From assembly GCA_003339415.1 (NCBI GenBank), contig PDHQ01000020.1:250500-314499 (forward strand): DNA of 64,000 nt, written 5' to 3'. Every line of letters starts with the position of its first letter. Position 1 is the stretch's first letter. Of this stretch, positions 50,747 through 63,328 are shown one piece after another. The position numbers were made by a program, and so were the translations under genes. The notes below the pieces were generated by a model. The model worked only from the letters and a program-made list of their open reading frames with translations, was not told where the DNA came from and ran no database searches. This stretch comes from Ophiocordyceps camponoti-saundersi (nom. inval.) (Eukaryota; Ascomycota; Sordariomycetes; Hypocreales; Ophiocordycipitaceae).

Positions 50747-53485
50747 CGAGTCCATCGATGATCAACGGAGCCTGGATTTCTGACGAGGCAATGGGCGATG
50801 AGCGGAGGCAAGTTAGCCGATGAAGGATATGATAGCCAGTGTAGACGTGGCCAGATAATCAATGCGATTGGATAGGTAGCGTCTGTTGGCCGGTCCGTCG
50901 CAGCGCCGGAGGCGCGCTTGAGGACAAGAGACTTGGATTACCCGGCGCCAAAGCGATGTGTGACGAGGGGGGTGATGGGCAGATGTGGAAGAGCCTCGCT
51001 CATGCTCCGTTTCACTTACTCAGTCTGGAAGGTGTCTCGATTTCATACTGGGCAATGGGCTGACATTGAAAGGGGGGGGCGTAAAGGAGGAAGCCATTGA
51101 GGTGCTCCAGATGGGCTGGCTCCCCGTATATGCTGTAGGAAGACACGTAGGTGACGGCGAGTGACAGCTGATGAACCGGATAAAATACGAGAGGGAGGGA
51201 TCAAACGTCATCCGCCCCAGTTCCTCTTGCCCCCATCTTCTCCGGGAGCTCATATTCTTATCGTGTTTTGGGTCACCTCCGTGAGGGGAGTCTGCGTTGC
51301 CCGGCGAGAGAGGTGGGCAAGGGAACGCCCAAGAAAGAAGGTCTCGGCGGAGTCTAGGGGACTGAGGGAAGGAAATGTTATCAAGTTAAGGGGGGGGAGG
51401 GATTCGGGCTCGGGCTCTTGCGAAGTAAGCTCATCGAATGAGGCAGGTTCTTGACTTGATGGGCGTGGAGAGTAGATAGGTAGTGATGATGGAACGGAGA
51501 AGCGACCTTTTGATAGGGCCAACGCACACCTTTGACTGTATCGTGGATAGAATGACAAGACAGATGAGACCTGGCTGCTTTGCTAGATGAGTCTTGGACG
51601 GAAAGAGAAACTGGTAGTTGAGAAAGGAGGAGGATGATCAAGAGGAGGAGCTGCGTGTTCGATTCTGTCTGGATGTTGGGATGATGGGTGGATTCACGGA
51701 CGAGCTAAGCCGAGTTTTCCGAGGTTGAAGGGGGGATGTTGATGACGTTTATCATCCATTGAGTTGGGAAGAAGGAGCATGGGATGTTTCGTCTCAAGTC
51801 TCAATGAATACACGTGTGTAGATTATGGGATGTTGGAGATGGAGATGACGATAGAGACAGGGGGGGAATATGACGCGCGTTCGGCTCCGTTGACGGAGCG
51901 GAGCAGAGGAGCACGCGAGACGATGGATTGCTGTTGTGTTGCCTACCCTGTAGACATGCTGACGATCATATTTCGCAGCCCATGGGATAACTGTTGTTGG
52001 CGCGTATACGACGCATCTCGTATTCATCAGCCTGTCGGTGGTAACTCGATACGTGAGTTGGTTTTTGTTGGGGTCTCTCTTGTTAACGATTCTGCGGATA
52101 ACTTTAGAGGGGATATCACAGCATAGCACGTGACGATGCTGCTTAGGCCCGGCAAAGCTTATTAAGCCTGCAGGTACGGAGTACAATGTCAAGCTGACCA
52201 TCAGATGGCAGTGTGCGTGAATTAGACCAGCGATAAAAGCCAGTACTTTTCCCACAGCGAAATCTCCTAAACAGCTAATATACCCTTATCCACATAGTGT
52301 CTTCTTATGGCGAGCAGGCATGGCGGCCTACCGCGGAAGGCAGGATTAGTACGGCTTGGGTATGAATTGGCACTTCCCCCCTCTCCTCTTCGAGCTTCGA
52401 CTCATTCCTACAGTTCCATATGACCAAGGTCCTGGTGGCACTTCTCTTCTTTGGCCAATTTGATCTTTCTGTATCCTTACGTAGAACCGTAGAGGTAGGT
52501 AGTTGCGCAACTTTCCAGCCAGCCGGGAGGTTAGTATGTATGTAGTCCAAACTCCAGACTGATGCTCTCTCCATGGACCGGGCCGAAGTCCGGGCCGCGG
52601 GAGGATACGAGTCTAAAGCGAAAAAGGAAAGAAAGAGCGGGGAATCCCTACCCCCTTGCCTTTACGGGGCTGCTTGGCTGGGGAATGGCGATTAGCGACC
52701 CTATCAGATTGATGGAAGCAGAGGAAGAAGCAGGAGAAGAAGCAAGGAGAAGAGAAACATTTGATTAGTCTTCGTAGAAGAAGTAGAAGAAGAGAAAGCA
52801 AGCAAGTAAAGACAGCAGCAGAGACAGCAACAGAGAAAGCAAGAGAAGACAGGAAAAGTGAGACAGACTGTTCAAGCGGGGAAAAAAAAATCTGCAGATG
52901 CCTACTGACATACATATGTATGTGCATAGAGGTATTACTTATCGAAAGATTCGTCTCTCCTGTCTGCTATTGAAGATTCGTCTTCCTGTGCTGCTTCTTC
53001 TTATCCGTCTTTCGTCCCGTCACGTGCTCCTCTCTGCATGGTAGGTCCGTCCCAGGTACCTATGTATTCCTCTCTCTTCAACTTGACGTCGAGCTTCCTT
53101 TTTACCGCCCCCCCCCTTTCCCTTCTATCAAGTTCCCTCTGATAGAAGAGAGCAGCATTCACACGTCAATCCCCTCCATGTCCGTGACGATAAGCGCAGC
53201 AATGTGCATTCGCCCTGACGCATCGATTCCTTGGACCGATCGACAAGCCCTGTTCCCGGCCTGCTTCTGCTGTCCCACCTCCCTCTCAGCCATTTCTCAC
53301 TTTACCCCCCCCCCCCCTCTCTCCCTCCTCCCAGGCCGCCTCCAAAACCCCCAATCCAATCCAAAGACTGGGCGCACACTTTTCCCCTCTCTTCCTCCAA
53401 AAGAAATTACCGACGAGCTTCTCCTCATCATCGTCGCAAATGATTAGCTTCTCCGACTCAAACGACTGAACCCCGCGCCCTCTCT

Positions 53486-53567
<82 letters not shown>

Positions 53568-53570
53568 TCT

Positions 53571-53606
<36 letters not shown>

Positions 53607-53719
53607 TTCACACACCCCTCACGGGCCTCGCCTCTCGCTGGCTCGTCTCTTTCGTTCAATGAGCTGGAATTAATACCGGAAACCCTCTGTCTTCCCCCCC
53701 GCGCAAGACCCTGCTCGGC
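50747..53719. other. Long intergenic region upstream of the C2H2 factor
   Basis: Nearly 3 kb without a supported gene. A minus-strand 153-codon frame (52255-51794) has a hydrophobic start but no other protein-like features. There is a GAAGAA/AGAAGAAG purine tract at 52720-52800, a TACGGAGTAC palindrome near 52175 and the poly-C tracts near 53.5 kb. Confidence 0.4.
53487..53606 (+). repeat. Twin poly-C tracts (80 C and 35 C)
   Basis: Pure C from 53487 to 53566, then GTCTT, then pure C from 53572 to 53606. It lies 110-230 bp upstream of the C2H2 factor's start codon, so in its leader or promoter. On the minus strand it gives a meaningless poly-Gly frame. Confidence 0.9.
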
Positions 53720-56700
53720 ATGTTTCCCAACCACCACGGCCCCGAGGGGAAACCCCAGACTGGACCTTCGCGCCGGCGCGATCAGAACCAAAAGAATTTA
53801 CCTTGTAGATTCTGCACCAGGCGCTTCAGGTCGGTCATCGAACCACTTCCTCCGCCTGCCGCCGCTCAACCTCTTGCCCCATCAGGCGTGTCGAGCATGT
53901 CCAGAGACATGAGAGGACTCACACCAAAGAGAAGCCCTTTCCATGCAACTGGCATGGCTGTGGCAAGCGATTTGCCCGCCGGTGAGTAGGCCGTTGCACC
54001 GCGTCTCTTTCCGATGTCGTTGTCATCACCCCCTTTCTCCCCTCCCCCCCCCCCTTTCTGTCAACTTACATCCTTGCTTCCGTTGGAAATATTCTCTTCC
54101 ATCCGCACGTGCTTCTCTACATGTTGCTTAGACACTTGCCTGTCTGCCGTCTGGTTCCGTGAAGCGACATACTCACACAGACATGAACGTTAGCGACCTG
54201 CTCAACCGGCACGAGAAGCTGGTTCATCTTAATGAGGGGGCTAACAGGGAGAGTGGCCGGCAAAAGAAGTCTTTGTCCTCCCGCACGTCTTCTCAGTCAG
54301 ACGGCTCGTCCGCCGCGCGGCCTCGGACGCTACCGTTTGCTGTCCCGGATCCACGTCCGCAGCAGCCCTTGGGCCCGCATCACCTTCAGCAGCAATACCA
54401 CCATCACCTCTACCCCTTTCATCATTCGCCACATAATCAGGCACTCTACCATCATAGCCCTTCTGACCCCGCCGCTGGCCCGCCGCCCATTGTTCAGGAT
54501 GCCCGTGACAGCCCCAAGTCGGGCGCCGGCAACCTCGAACTCCTCTCGGATGCTGCCCTCGGAGAGCCTCCGGCCGCTATCATGAAGCCCCGTGACGAAG
54601 AGAGCCCACCGTTCTACCCGCCACAAGCTGCGTATGACGTGAGTAGTCCCTTGAGGGAAGAACTGAGCACCGCGCCACAAATCGCCTCGTCGCAGTTCCG
54701 CGAGGACCACCGTACGGCAGCTTGGTCCGGCCTGCCTGAAAGTCCCCCATCCTCTTTGAGCCTCGGATCGCTCGATCCGGACGTTTACGAGCCTGGAGAT
54801 GGCCGACGCCGCGTCTCCTTGCTCGACTACGCCTCTATCAAGAACCGTATCGACGAGTACTCGGCCGTCTTGCCCAGCGACTTCGTCTTCCCCTCCCGCC
54901 ACACTCTCTCCAGGTTCCTCGACGGCTACATCTTTGGCTTCCATGAACAACTCCCAATGCTACATCTGCCGACGCTCGCGCTGGCCGAACTTTCCCCCGA
55001 GCTACTGCTCGCCATCCTAGCTCTCGGTGCGCAGTGCCGGTTCGAGAGTAATCGAGGATACGCGCTCTGGTACGCTGCCAAGGCTATCGTCATGGAGCAG
55101 ATCCGGAGACGGCAGAGCTCTGACGTCCACGCCCTGCTGCCGACGGCCGCGGCCTACAGCCCGCACTCGACGCGACCCTCGCCCAGCACGACCTACCGCC
55201 ATTCATTCGCCTCGGCGCAGTCGGAGAGGCCGATGACGCAAGACACGCATCGTGAGCCTTAGTGAGTCGCATCCCCCGTTCTTTTGCCCTCTCCCCCGTC
55301 TCGACGGACGTCACCGCTGACGACCACCTCCCCCGACGCCAGCTCCCCAAACACGCCCCAGGCGCGGCTAGAGACGATCCAGGCGGCGCTTCTGCTCTTC
55401 GCCGTCGGCCTGTGGGGAGCCAAGACGATCATCTGTGACGCGCTATCACTTCAGGGTACCCTTAACATGCTGATACGCGAGGAGGGCCTCATGGACAAGA
55501 CAGACCCGGCGCTGGTGACGGACTGGGATGCCTGGGTGAGGCTCGAAGGCGCCAATCGGACTAGGCTCGTGGCCTACTGCCTCTTTACCCTCTGCACGGT
55601 AACGTATGACTCGTCGCCTCAACTGCTGGCAACGGAGCTTAACGTACACCTGCCCCTACGCGCCCGCCTATGGCGTGCTGAATCGAGCTGGCAGTGGCAG
55701 GAACTCCGGCAGTCGACGCCGGCGGCCAACATGACGACATATGAAGCCGTCTTGCGCCTCTTTTCTCGGCACAGAGTCAGGCTAACGAGGGAAAGGCTTT
55801 CCGAGAACCTGTCGTCCTTTGGTTACTACGTCCTGCTCCATATGATGTTGCAGAATATTTATTTGATAGGACACTTGTCGACGCCGTTTACGGACCTGCC
55901 GTTCGAGACTCGTCGAAGGTTGCAGTCGGACGACGCAGACGCGATGATGGAAACACTGCAATTTTGGCGGGCGAGCTTCGACCATCGTCGCCAGTTGCGG
56001 GCCGCCGAGACGGGCTACCCGGGCAACGCCGAGATGGCGGGCGGATCGCTGGCCCACAACATGACGGCCATGGTGCGGCTGGTGTACCTGCGGATACAGG
56101 CCGACGTGGCTCCCGGATGGACGTTGCAGACGAGAGACTCGAAGTTTGTGGCGACGGTGCTGAGCAACAGGTCGTCGCCCCCTCGTGGTCCGCGGCTGAT
56201 CCGGGCCGTCAACCACGCGGTGCATGCCTTGTCGACGCTGGTGAAAGCCGGCGTCGGCTACGTGGCGAGGGCCAAGTCGGAATGGGGCATGTTGAGTTCG
56301 CGTGAGTAGACGTGATGATGGGTCTCGAGAGAGAGCGTACGCGAGAGAGAGAGACGCAAGCTGACGGGAAAGGGGAAGTTTGCAACTTGGAATGCGCCGT
56401 CTTGTTGGCCAAGTGGCTTCTGGCGCTATCGGACCGGGGGCAGTCGGATCCGCCAGTGTTTGCCGAGGAGAAGAGGATGCTGGAGCTGGTGCGAGTCATG
56501 CTGGACGAGACGGAGTTTGCGGTGCCGATTGACCCGTCGCTGCTGGAGACGGCAACCAGCGACAAGGACAAGCTACGGCAGCTGGCGAGCGCCGTCTTGC
56601 GCGTCTGGGCCGTCATGTTCAAGGCGACGGACACGTTTGATCTCATCAGGGTCTTTGGCGCCAGTCTGGACGGGTATGCCGATGCGGTCGACAGCAGGAC

Positions 56701-56743
56701 GGAGACGGGCAGGGGCGAAGGGCAAGACGGCGCCAAAGCTTGA
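53720..56743 (+). CDS. C2H2 zinc-finger transcription factor with fungal-specific regulatory domain
   Basis: Model: exons 53720-53829, 53886-53981, 54194-55261, 55343-56301 and 56361-56743, 871 residues. Splicing rebuilds two C2H2 fingers: [21 protein letters not shown] (C-x2-C-x12-H-x3-H) and [24 protein letters not shown] (C-x4-C-x12-H-x4-H), joined by a TKEKPF linker. Each finger is split by an intron. A disordered His/Gln/Pro-rich segment follows, then the fungal_trans domain from about residue 230 ([59 protein letters not shown]). The arrangement resembles the Adr1-like class of C2H2 regulators. The last intron (59 bp) is the least certain. Target genes are unknown. Confidence 0.87.
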
Positions 56744-57677
56744 CATGGCCGATCGTCTTGTCCCTCCAGCTCCTAGAGACCTACATACGAGGTCCGAGGC
56801 AGTCGGTGGGCGTTGTCGGTAGGGCTGACCATGGGACCAATGGCGTTGACGGACCATCTGAGCTCATTCGAGAACGGCTGATTGGATGCATAGCAATAGA
56901 CAGTTTCTCGTCTCATCTCCTGAGCTCTGAATATCTGGATTTCTTTCTTCACATGGTCCTGCTTCTTTCTCTTTTCTCCGCACCACCAGCCAGGAAAGTT
57001 GATTGTACACGCTGATGCGCTGTGCATACATGCTTTTCATCGTGGATAACTCCGACTTCGGTTATCCGTACTTACGCCTCAACTCTAACACAGAGTTTAC
57101 AGACGATGCTAAAGGGAAACGAGAAGACAGCGATGACTCTATAGAAGACGAGGAAGAACTAAGCGAGCATCCCTCTGGCTGAGATGCATCAGACGCCGTG
57201 CCTACGCACCAGTACCTCGGAGAGATGGCTTGCGCTCTAGATTACCTAGTGCCTACCGGTGTAATGCCTGCGCTTCGTGGCTCAAGAGGTCAGCTTCTGC
57301 TTTGTTGCTACTTTTCCACGTTAACAACTCCTTCCTCTACATGACTCATTGCGTGTTGCCTTGCCTTGCAAAGCCTCTTCTGCTGCATTGGTGACTCATG
57401 TTCCCATTACGCCAGGTGTTTGGTCAGTGAGTACACATGTAGAAACATGGTTAGATAGTCATTCTATGCATGCAGGTCCAAAGCTATATTGCTAGACGCA
57501 CGTGTGTTGCCTTGCACTACTCTGTATATAAACAGACAGCCTCCCCTCCTCTTCTCCAGTACAATCTGTTCTTGTCAAACATCTCTTTCACCATCACTCT
57601 GGTTATAACCTCTTGACCGACCAAGTACTTACCTACGATTTTTACCCATACAACCGCGACAGGCCAAGCAAAACAAA
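56744..57677. other. Intergenic spacer
   Basis: I see no gene. Contains the promoter of the small membrane protein, with a TATA box at 57526. Confidence 0.4.
57526..57533 (+). promoter_or_regulatory. TATA box (TATATAAA)
   Basis: A consensus TATATAAA lies 145 bp upstream of the ATG at 57678. The pyrimidine-rich segment CCTCCCCTCCTCTTCTCC right after it is a typical fungal initiation region. Confidence 0.6.
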
Positions 57678-58076
57678 ATGCAGCTCAAACGGATATGTCC
57701 CTACTCAGTTATTATAGGTCTTCCGATGCTCTCGCTAATCGCGGGTCGAGCTCTCCCCTGTGAAAGGGAACAGCAACTTATACGACAGACGGCCGCTAAC
57801 TTGGAGCAAGCCTTGATGCTGATTGGCAACACGTTGGAAACACTCAGCGAGTCGAGACGCTATGAGAAAAGAGATAATCATATCGGCCTATTGGGATTCA
57901 TCATTCTAGCCTGGCCCTGCATCCTATTTCCTATCGTTGGGTTTATTGGATGGGTTATCGCAACCATGGATAAGTACTGGAACCAGGAAAAACGTATTAA
58001 GGAGCGGCGGGACGAGGAAAAAGGCATCGAGGATGAAGACGATAGCGAAAAACAGAATACTGATCCGCTACTATAG
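57678..58076 (+). CDS. Small membrane protein with signal peptide, function unknown
   Basis: Single exon, 132 residues. The N terminus QLKRICPYSVIIGLPMLSLIAG looks like a signal peptide cleaved near ALPC. An amphipathic helix follows (QTAANLEQALMLIGNTLETL). Residues about 69-95 form one transmembrane segment (HIGLLGFIILAWPCILFP, then GFIGWVIATM). The tail is highly charged (KRIKERRDEEKGIEDEDDSE). The expected topology is a luminal or outside helix with a cytoplasmic charged tail. A TATA box and a CAAAACAAAATG start context support expression. No family recognised; likely lineage-restricted. Confidence 0.6.
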   Translation: MQLKRICPYSVIIGLPMLSLIAGRALPCEREQQLIRQTAANLEQALMLIGNTLETLSESRRYEKRDNHIGLLGFIILAWPCILFPIVGFIGWVIATMDKYWNQEKRIKERRDEEKGIEDEDDSEKQNTDPLL

Positions 58077-59588
58077 CCCTAGGAGGGCTACCACTGAGGC
58101 AGAGAGCCTGGCCATGATAACCTGTGCCGCACGCACACACAGCTATAGATACCTAGCGTATGCCACCCACCTACCTAGGTAGTTGGCACTTGGCACCAGC
58201 ATCATCCATGAATACACGATTCCTTTAGTCTTGAGTGCAGCAGTCACTAACTTCGTAATGCCTGGGAAGATGAAATGTAGTAGATAAGTGTCCACAGGCA
58301 AGTTGTGAGTTGTATCTCGTCCAAACGTAATCTGTTCATTAGAGTCATCATCCACACATCTGGAGGCTTCCTACGAGAGTTTCCGTGCCGCTAAGAAGAA
58401 GTCGTATAGAACAAAGCAAATAAGGAGGTAGTCAGGAACCTTCATGGTGTCACGGGCCCAGCTCGCGAGTGTGTATTTGTGTAGTAGGTACGCACGATAG
58501 GACAGGAACAGTAGCACCATCACCATCTCTACTCATCCTTGTGCCCTGTTGGGGGTCATCTTTGCGTACAGCCTTGTCAGTCCATCTAGCTGCGTCATGC
58601 CTGCCCACCACCTACCTACCTACCTCTGTGTGATGGAAAGATTATCTACCACCTACTACCCTACGGAGTACTAGCCTAGGCGGAACGACCGGCCCGGACA
58701 TGCATCCTGAGATCCGGGCCGGAACCATCTGTTTGTCGTCAGATGACAGTTAAACACTCAAGTTGCCAAGGCAAAGCCGCGAGGCTTTCAAGAGGAGAAA
58801 GCCTGAGTATGGCCTGCATCGGGCTGCCGAAGGGGGAGGGACAGGGGGCTCACTCTTGTGTTAGTGGTGATGACCCGGCCGGAATTACGGATGCATGTGC
58901 TATTCAATGGCAACGGGTCACGATGACTGGCATTCGTGCCTTTATTGCCTACTGTCGTTTCTGACGGTGACATGTATCCGGACTGGTTCTCGGCGGTGGC
59001 ATGGGTGCCCCGGACGGGCCGGACCCGGCTTCGCCATGACCACGTGACGCACTCTAAACAGGCTTCATCCTCACCCCTGCAGAGAGAGCTTCATTTCGAG
59101 TCGTGGTTTTGCCTCTTTGTATGAGGCTTCCTGGGCCATCACGAACATCACAAAAGGAAGCCATATTTTCGCTGCTATGAAGACACCTTAGAACCGGCAC
59201 ATACAGTTAAGTAGGTAGGTATGATGCGACGCGTCACGAGCACGTGATATCGAGCCTTGATAGGGAGCGAACAAGAGATATCATCATCAGGCTTGGTTTA
59301 CCTAATGCCAATGGCCTACTACCTTCCGCCTCCGGAGCAACAGCAAAGGGCTATTCCACGTGATGCTGTAGTTATCGGGCAGAGGCAATTGCCATCCGGT
59401 TGATGCCTCTTCCTGGTAGTCTTCTTGGATCGAAAAATTATCATCCTACTCCTTCAAGACGAGTTCGCAGAGTTCCGAGCATCGACAGTCCTTTTCAGAC
59501 TCAGCAACTGCGAGGCATGAGCTTGAGTCACGGATGATCCTGATGCTACTCTCGGACTCGACGAGACCTGCCTCCTCGATCGAGAGAA
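58077..59588. other. Intergenic spacer with recurring short motifs
   Basis: I see no gene. Carries CCACCTACCTAGGTAG near 58170, CCACCTACCTACCTACC near 58605 and a CTACGGAGTACTAG element at 58661. Confidence 0.4.
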
Positions 59589-62500
59589 ATGCCATTGCCT
59601 TTCGTCAGTAGCCCGCAGACATCACCGTCGCAAACGCCCGGTCATGCGGCCCATCTCGATCATCTGAGCGGCAGAGACTCGGACAACAGGAAGCCGGAGA
59701 CACCTGGTCTTCCGAACTTGCAGACTTCCGGTGGCTTCTTTAAGCGGTTCTCCTTGGCTGACCATGAGATATCCGAGACGTCTTTAGGAAAAGGCTTTGC
59801 ATTCGATTTCAAAAAGCCTCCTCGCCCAGGCCAGTTTTCAGGAAGGCCTCTTTTCCCTTCCTCTGACTTCACAAAGCAAAGCAATACCGCAGCTCATGTC
59901 GAGATTCCTCAAAAGTATCCCCAGAGGCCGACCGAATCAGCGGTTGGATCTACTGGTAATCGCCGGGGAGGTCCGCTGCTTCTGAATGAGCTTTCCCTTC
60001 CAACGAGCAAAGCCATCTCGACGACACCCCCCCGACGGGACGGAGCCTACTCCAAGCTGACCGGGGGGGATTTGCTCGTTGACTCACTTAGTCACCAGGC
60101 TTCAGATGACTTCACGACCCCAGACAAACGTCAGCGTGACACGAATGAAGATGTCGTCGGCAAGCTGCCTCCAAAGTCTACCGCGGCCGAAGAGATCCTG
60201 GGTCGTCAATTGATAAAGTCTCCGCAGGAAGTAGTCGGTGTTAAGACGCCAGAGTTGCATGATCGAAGAATGGAACAGCTTCTTCAGCTTTCCTCACCCA
60301 TAAGCACTTGCGGAGATCTGGAGAGGCCTGCCCACCGCAGTCCCGGGAGACGACATCAGCCGGGAGTGCAGGGGCCTGCTTTGATTCGAGCGTCGCCACA
60401 TTTCAGTGCCATGAGACGCAACAGGTCTCCTTCAAGAACAAGCAACATATCCAAGAAGCGCAGCGAAAGTCATAAGCATCGCCGACGGACCGAAGATGAG
60501 CGGAAGAAGAAGGCCATGCAGCACGTCGCTCAGTACTGGAACGAGTGCATTCAAATCTCCGAGGATGAAAAGAAACTCGCCAATCGCGAGATTGAGCATC
60601 TTCAACATCAGCTTCAAAGACAAGCCCTCAAGTTGACCGAGTCCCGTTCAGCGCTTTCTCAAAAGCAACAGGAACTGGAGGGTGCTGAGAGTCAGAAGCA
60701 TCAACTGGAAGAGGAATGCCTCCAGATGGACGAGGAAAACAAGCGGCTGAAGGAGGAGGCGCAGACACTACGCGGACAACTGTCCGAGACCAACACGCAA
60801 GCGACGAAATTTCGGGAAAAGCACCGGCAAATCCGTGACAAGCTCAACGAAGCGATACAGGAGCAACAGACTCTTTTCAGGCGATCGCAGGCTTTTTACC
60901 AAGATTCTATGACTGAGCTGAGAAAGGAAAAGGAAGAGCGAAGTTCTTACACGAGCAAGATGGACCAGGCGCTCGAGACCAGTCGTCTTAAACGAGAAGA
61001 GATGAAGAGGTGCTTCGATGAGTTCCGCAATAAGATGCAGCGAGAAACCGAATTGAGTGAAGTTCACCGTCGATGTCGTTCTTGACCACGTACTGACATC
61101 TGTTCGCAGGGGAGGAAACGATTTTGCAATTACGAAGCAGGATCGAAGAGCAGGAAGAAAGCCTGCATCATGAGCGAAATCTGACGGAGTCTCTGCGTCG
61201 ACAGGCTGATCAGCAACGTGACTCGCAGGATACGATGGGGGTAATGGTGTCCAGAATGGAGAGCTTTCTTCAGGATTGCGCCGTGGCGTGCCGCGACCAA
61301 CAGGGATCTACGCGTATCGTCGAAAACATCAACGAGAGGCATGTACTGAGCTTCGGCAATCGGGGTTCATTGCGGCTGACACTAGACCAGACTCGATGCC
61401 TTGGTACAGTACATGCAGAATCCCGAGGCGGATAAATCTTCGTCATTCCAGGCTATAAAAGGCGTGGAAGAGCTCATCAGACGCCGGTACGTCAGTAACA
61501 TGCTGTGGAAGTATGTCCGTCTGACGACTGCAGTGTTGTGACCGTTGTCGCGGATCTGGCCACTAATCAAGGGCGCATGGAGGGGACGCTACTCAATCTA
61601 CGTGACGGTTGCGGCATCCAGGTGCAGAAGATCAGAGAGTATCTTGAATACCAGAACGACGAGGTCCTCAATGGTCAAAGAGACGTGGAAAAGGTTAGGC
61701 GCGAATTTCGGAGCAGCTTGGACAGCCTGCAGTCAGAGGTCAAGGCAGCGCGGGAGTCGTGCCAAGAGATCAAGCAGGCTGTCGAAGATGGGACGCAGAC
61801 GGAACTTGTACGGCGTCAGGAGGAAATGTTGACGCGGCAGGCCGATCTCGACGCCAAGTTGGTTGAACGTGACGAAAGAGTCGACCAGATTGAGCATCAA
61901 CTGCGGTCACTGTCGCAGACATACTCGAAGGAGATTGTCGCCTTGACGGAATTTCCCTCTTGCGGTGAAGAAAAGTTACAGAGCAAACTGGATGAAGTGG
62001 TAGCCGAGTTTCGAGGCGGCTTGGAAAAGGGGTTCCTGCAAGAGAAGAGCAGGTCTGAGGAGCACCTTCGACAAAATCAAACAGCCATGGCAGCACTCGA
62101 GGGTCAGCTCAGGGCAGTGGTGGATCAATTGGCAGTGGCCAGGTCGAGCAAATCAAGCGCTGACGATATCGAAGACTCTCACCTAGAAGAGCAAAGGCAG
62201 AACCTCGAGAAGAAGACCAATGCAGCCGAAGCTCTTCGCGGCAGATGGCAACAGGACATGAAGACGGTTGACTCCCTGCGAGCGAAGCTTCAGGAGCTTC
62301 AACGACGAGTGCCTCAGATGGAGAAGCTCGAGTCTACCCTGAGCAAGATGACGCAGATGAACGAGATTCTTCACTCGACAGCACAGTACCTAACGCGCGA
62401 GCAGAACTGGGCAAGACAGCAAATCGATGAGGTAGCAGACGAGGACAATGGTCGGGATGGAGCGCTGGCCAGCGACGAATGGCAGCCTCCTGGGACCCAA

Positions 62501-63028
62501 GCAGACGCGCATTTCACTTGCCAAGTCTTGACGGTTGAGAGAGAGGTAACAGAAGATGCACAGCAGGGAGAAACATGTTTCAAGCGCAAGGTGACGGTCT
62601 ACAGCCCGGCAGGAACGGTAGTGTCGCCGTCGCCGCCTCCTTCGGTCGAGCAGGAGCAAGTACGGCGACGCGGCGCCGCACAGCCGCGGTCCATTCTGAA
62701 GCTGTCTACCATGCCCTCGCTCGAAGCAGGCCGAACGGAAGAACAGAAGCAGAGCCAACAGAACCGGCCGATGACGGGCAGAGACAGCGTGGTGGAGCAG
62801 ATACGAGCGGAGCTTTTGCCGAGCAAAGCATCTCAACTGGCTTGGAGCCTGCCTTCTGTTGCCGACTTTGAGAAGGACGGGTTGAGAACTTTGCTCAGCC
62901 GGAACACGGCGGACAAGGCCAAGCGTCGGCTCGAAGAGGTGGAAGACTTTGCCATGACGGCGGACAAGAGGGTCAAGTCGGATGCAAGGTGCCCTCCCAC
63001 AAGACCAGGGGGAAAGAAGTCTTGCTGA
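59589..63028 (+). CDS. Large coiled-coil protein, function unknown
   Basis: Model: exons 59589-61056, 61110-61342, 61386-61486 and 61534-63028, 1,098 residues. All phases agree; introns are 53, 43 and 47 bp with CTGAC branch points. The N-terminal ~290 residues are disordered with many SP/TP sites (SSPQTSPSQTPG, STTPPRRDG) and a short conserved-looking FFKRFSLADHEIS. A basic stretch (KKRSESHKHRRRTEDERKKK) precedes a long coiled coil from about residue 310, interrupted near 530-650, resuming to about 930. The C-terminal ~170 residues are again disordered and basic. The layout recalls spindle-pole, kinetochore or meiotic axis proteins, but I recognise no diagnostic motif. The 43-bp second intron is very short and could be mis-placed. 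Confidence 0.72.
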
Positions 63029-63328
63029 ACGAGAGTCTGGCACGAGGTACAAGCGGAGACAGGGCCTGATGCAGCCGCGTGAACCCAAGTCTACATGCAT
63101 TCGTAGACGAGGGGAACCGATGCTATCGTCTATGGACTCGCTGACCTGAGCTGCTCACCGATACGGAAGCAGGGCTATGTGTACCATACCACTATAGCCG
63201 GCCTGCCGATGTGGGCGGTCGATCATGTAATGTAGCTTTGCTGAGAGGTATTTGCCGTCCAGGCATTTTCGACTGCGGCAATGAAATGCGGTTTTTGAGG
63301 ATGAATGGAGGAAGCCACTGGGTGACTC
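63029..63328. other. Convergent 3' spacer
   Basis: The coiled-coil gene and the bL33m gene end toward each other here. I see nothing else. Confidence 0.4.

Noticed and set aside
51794..52255. 153-codon minus-strand frame with hydrophobic N terminus
   Set aside because: No recognisable domain, no splice or codon-bias support, isolated in a repeat-rich spacer.
53286..53791. Glycine-rich minus-strand open frames over the poly-C tract
   Set aside because: Same artefact of a C homopolymer; they overlap the leader of the C2H2 factor.
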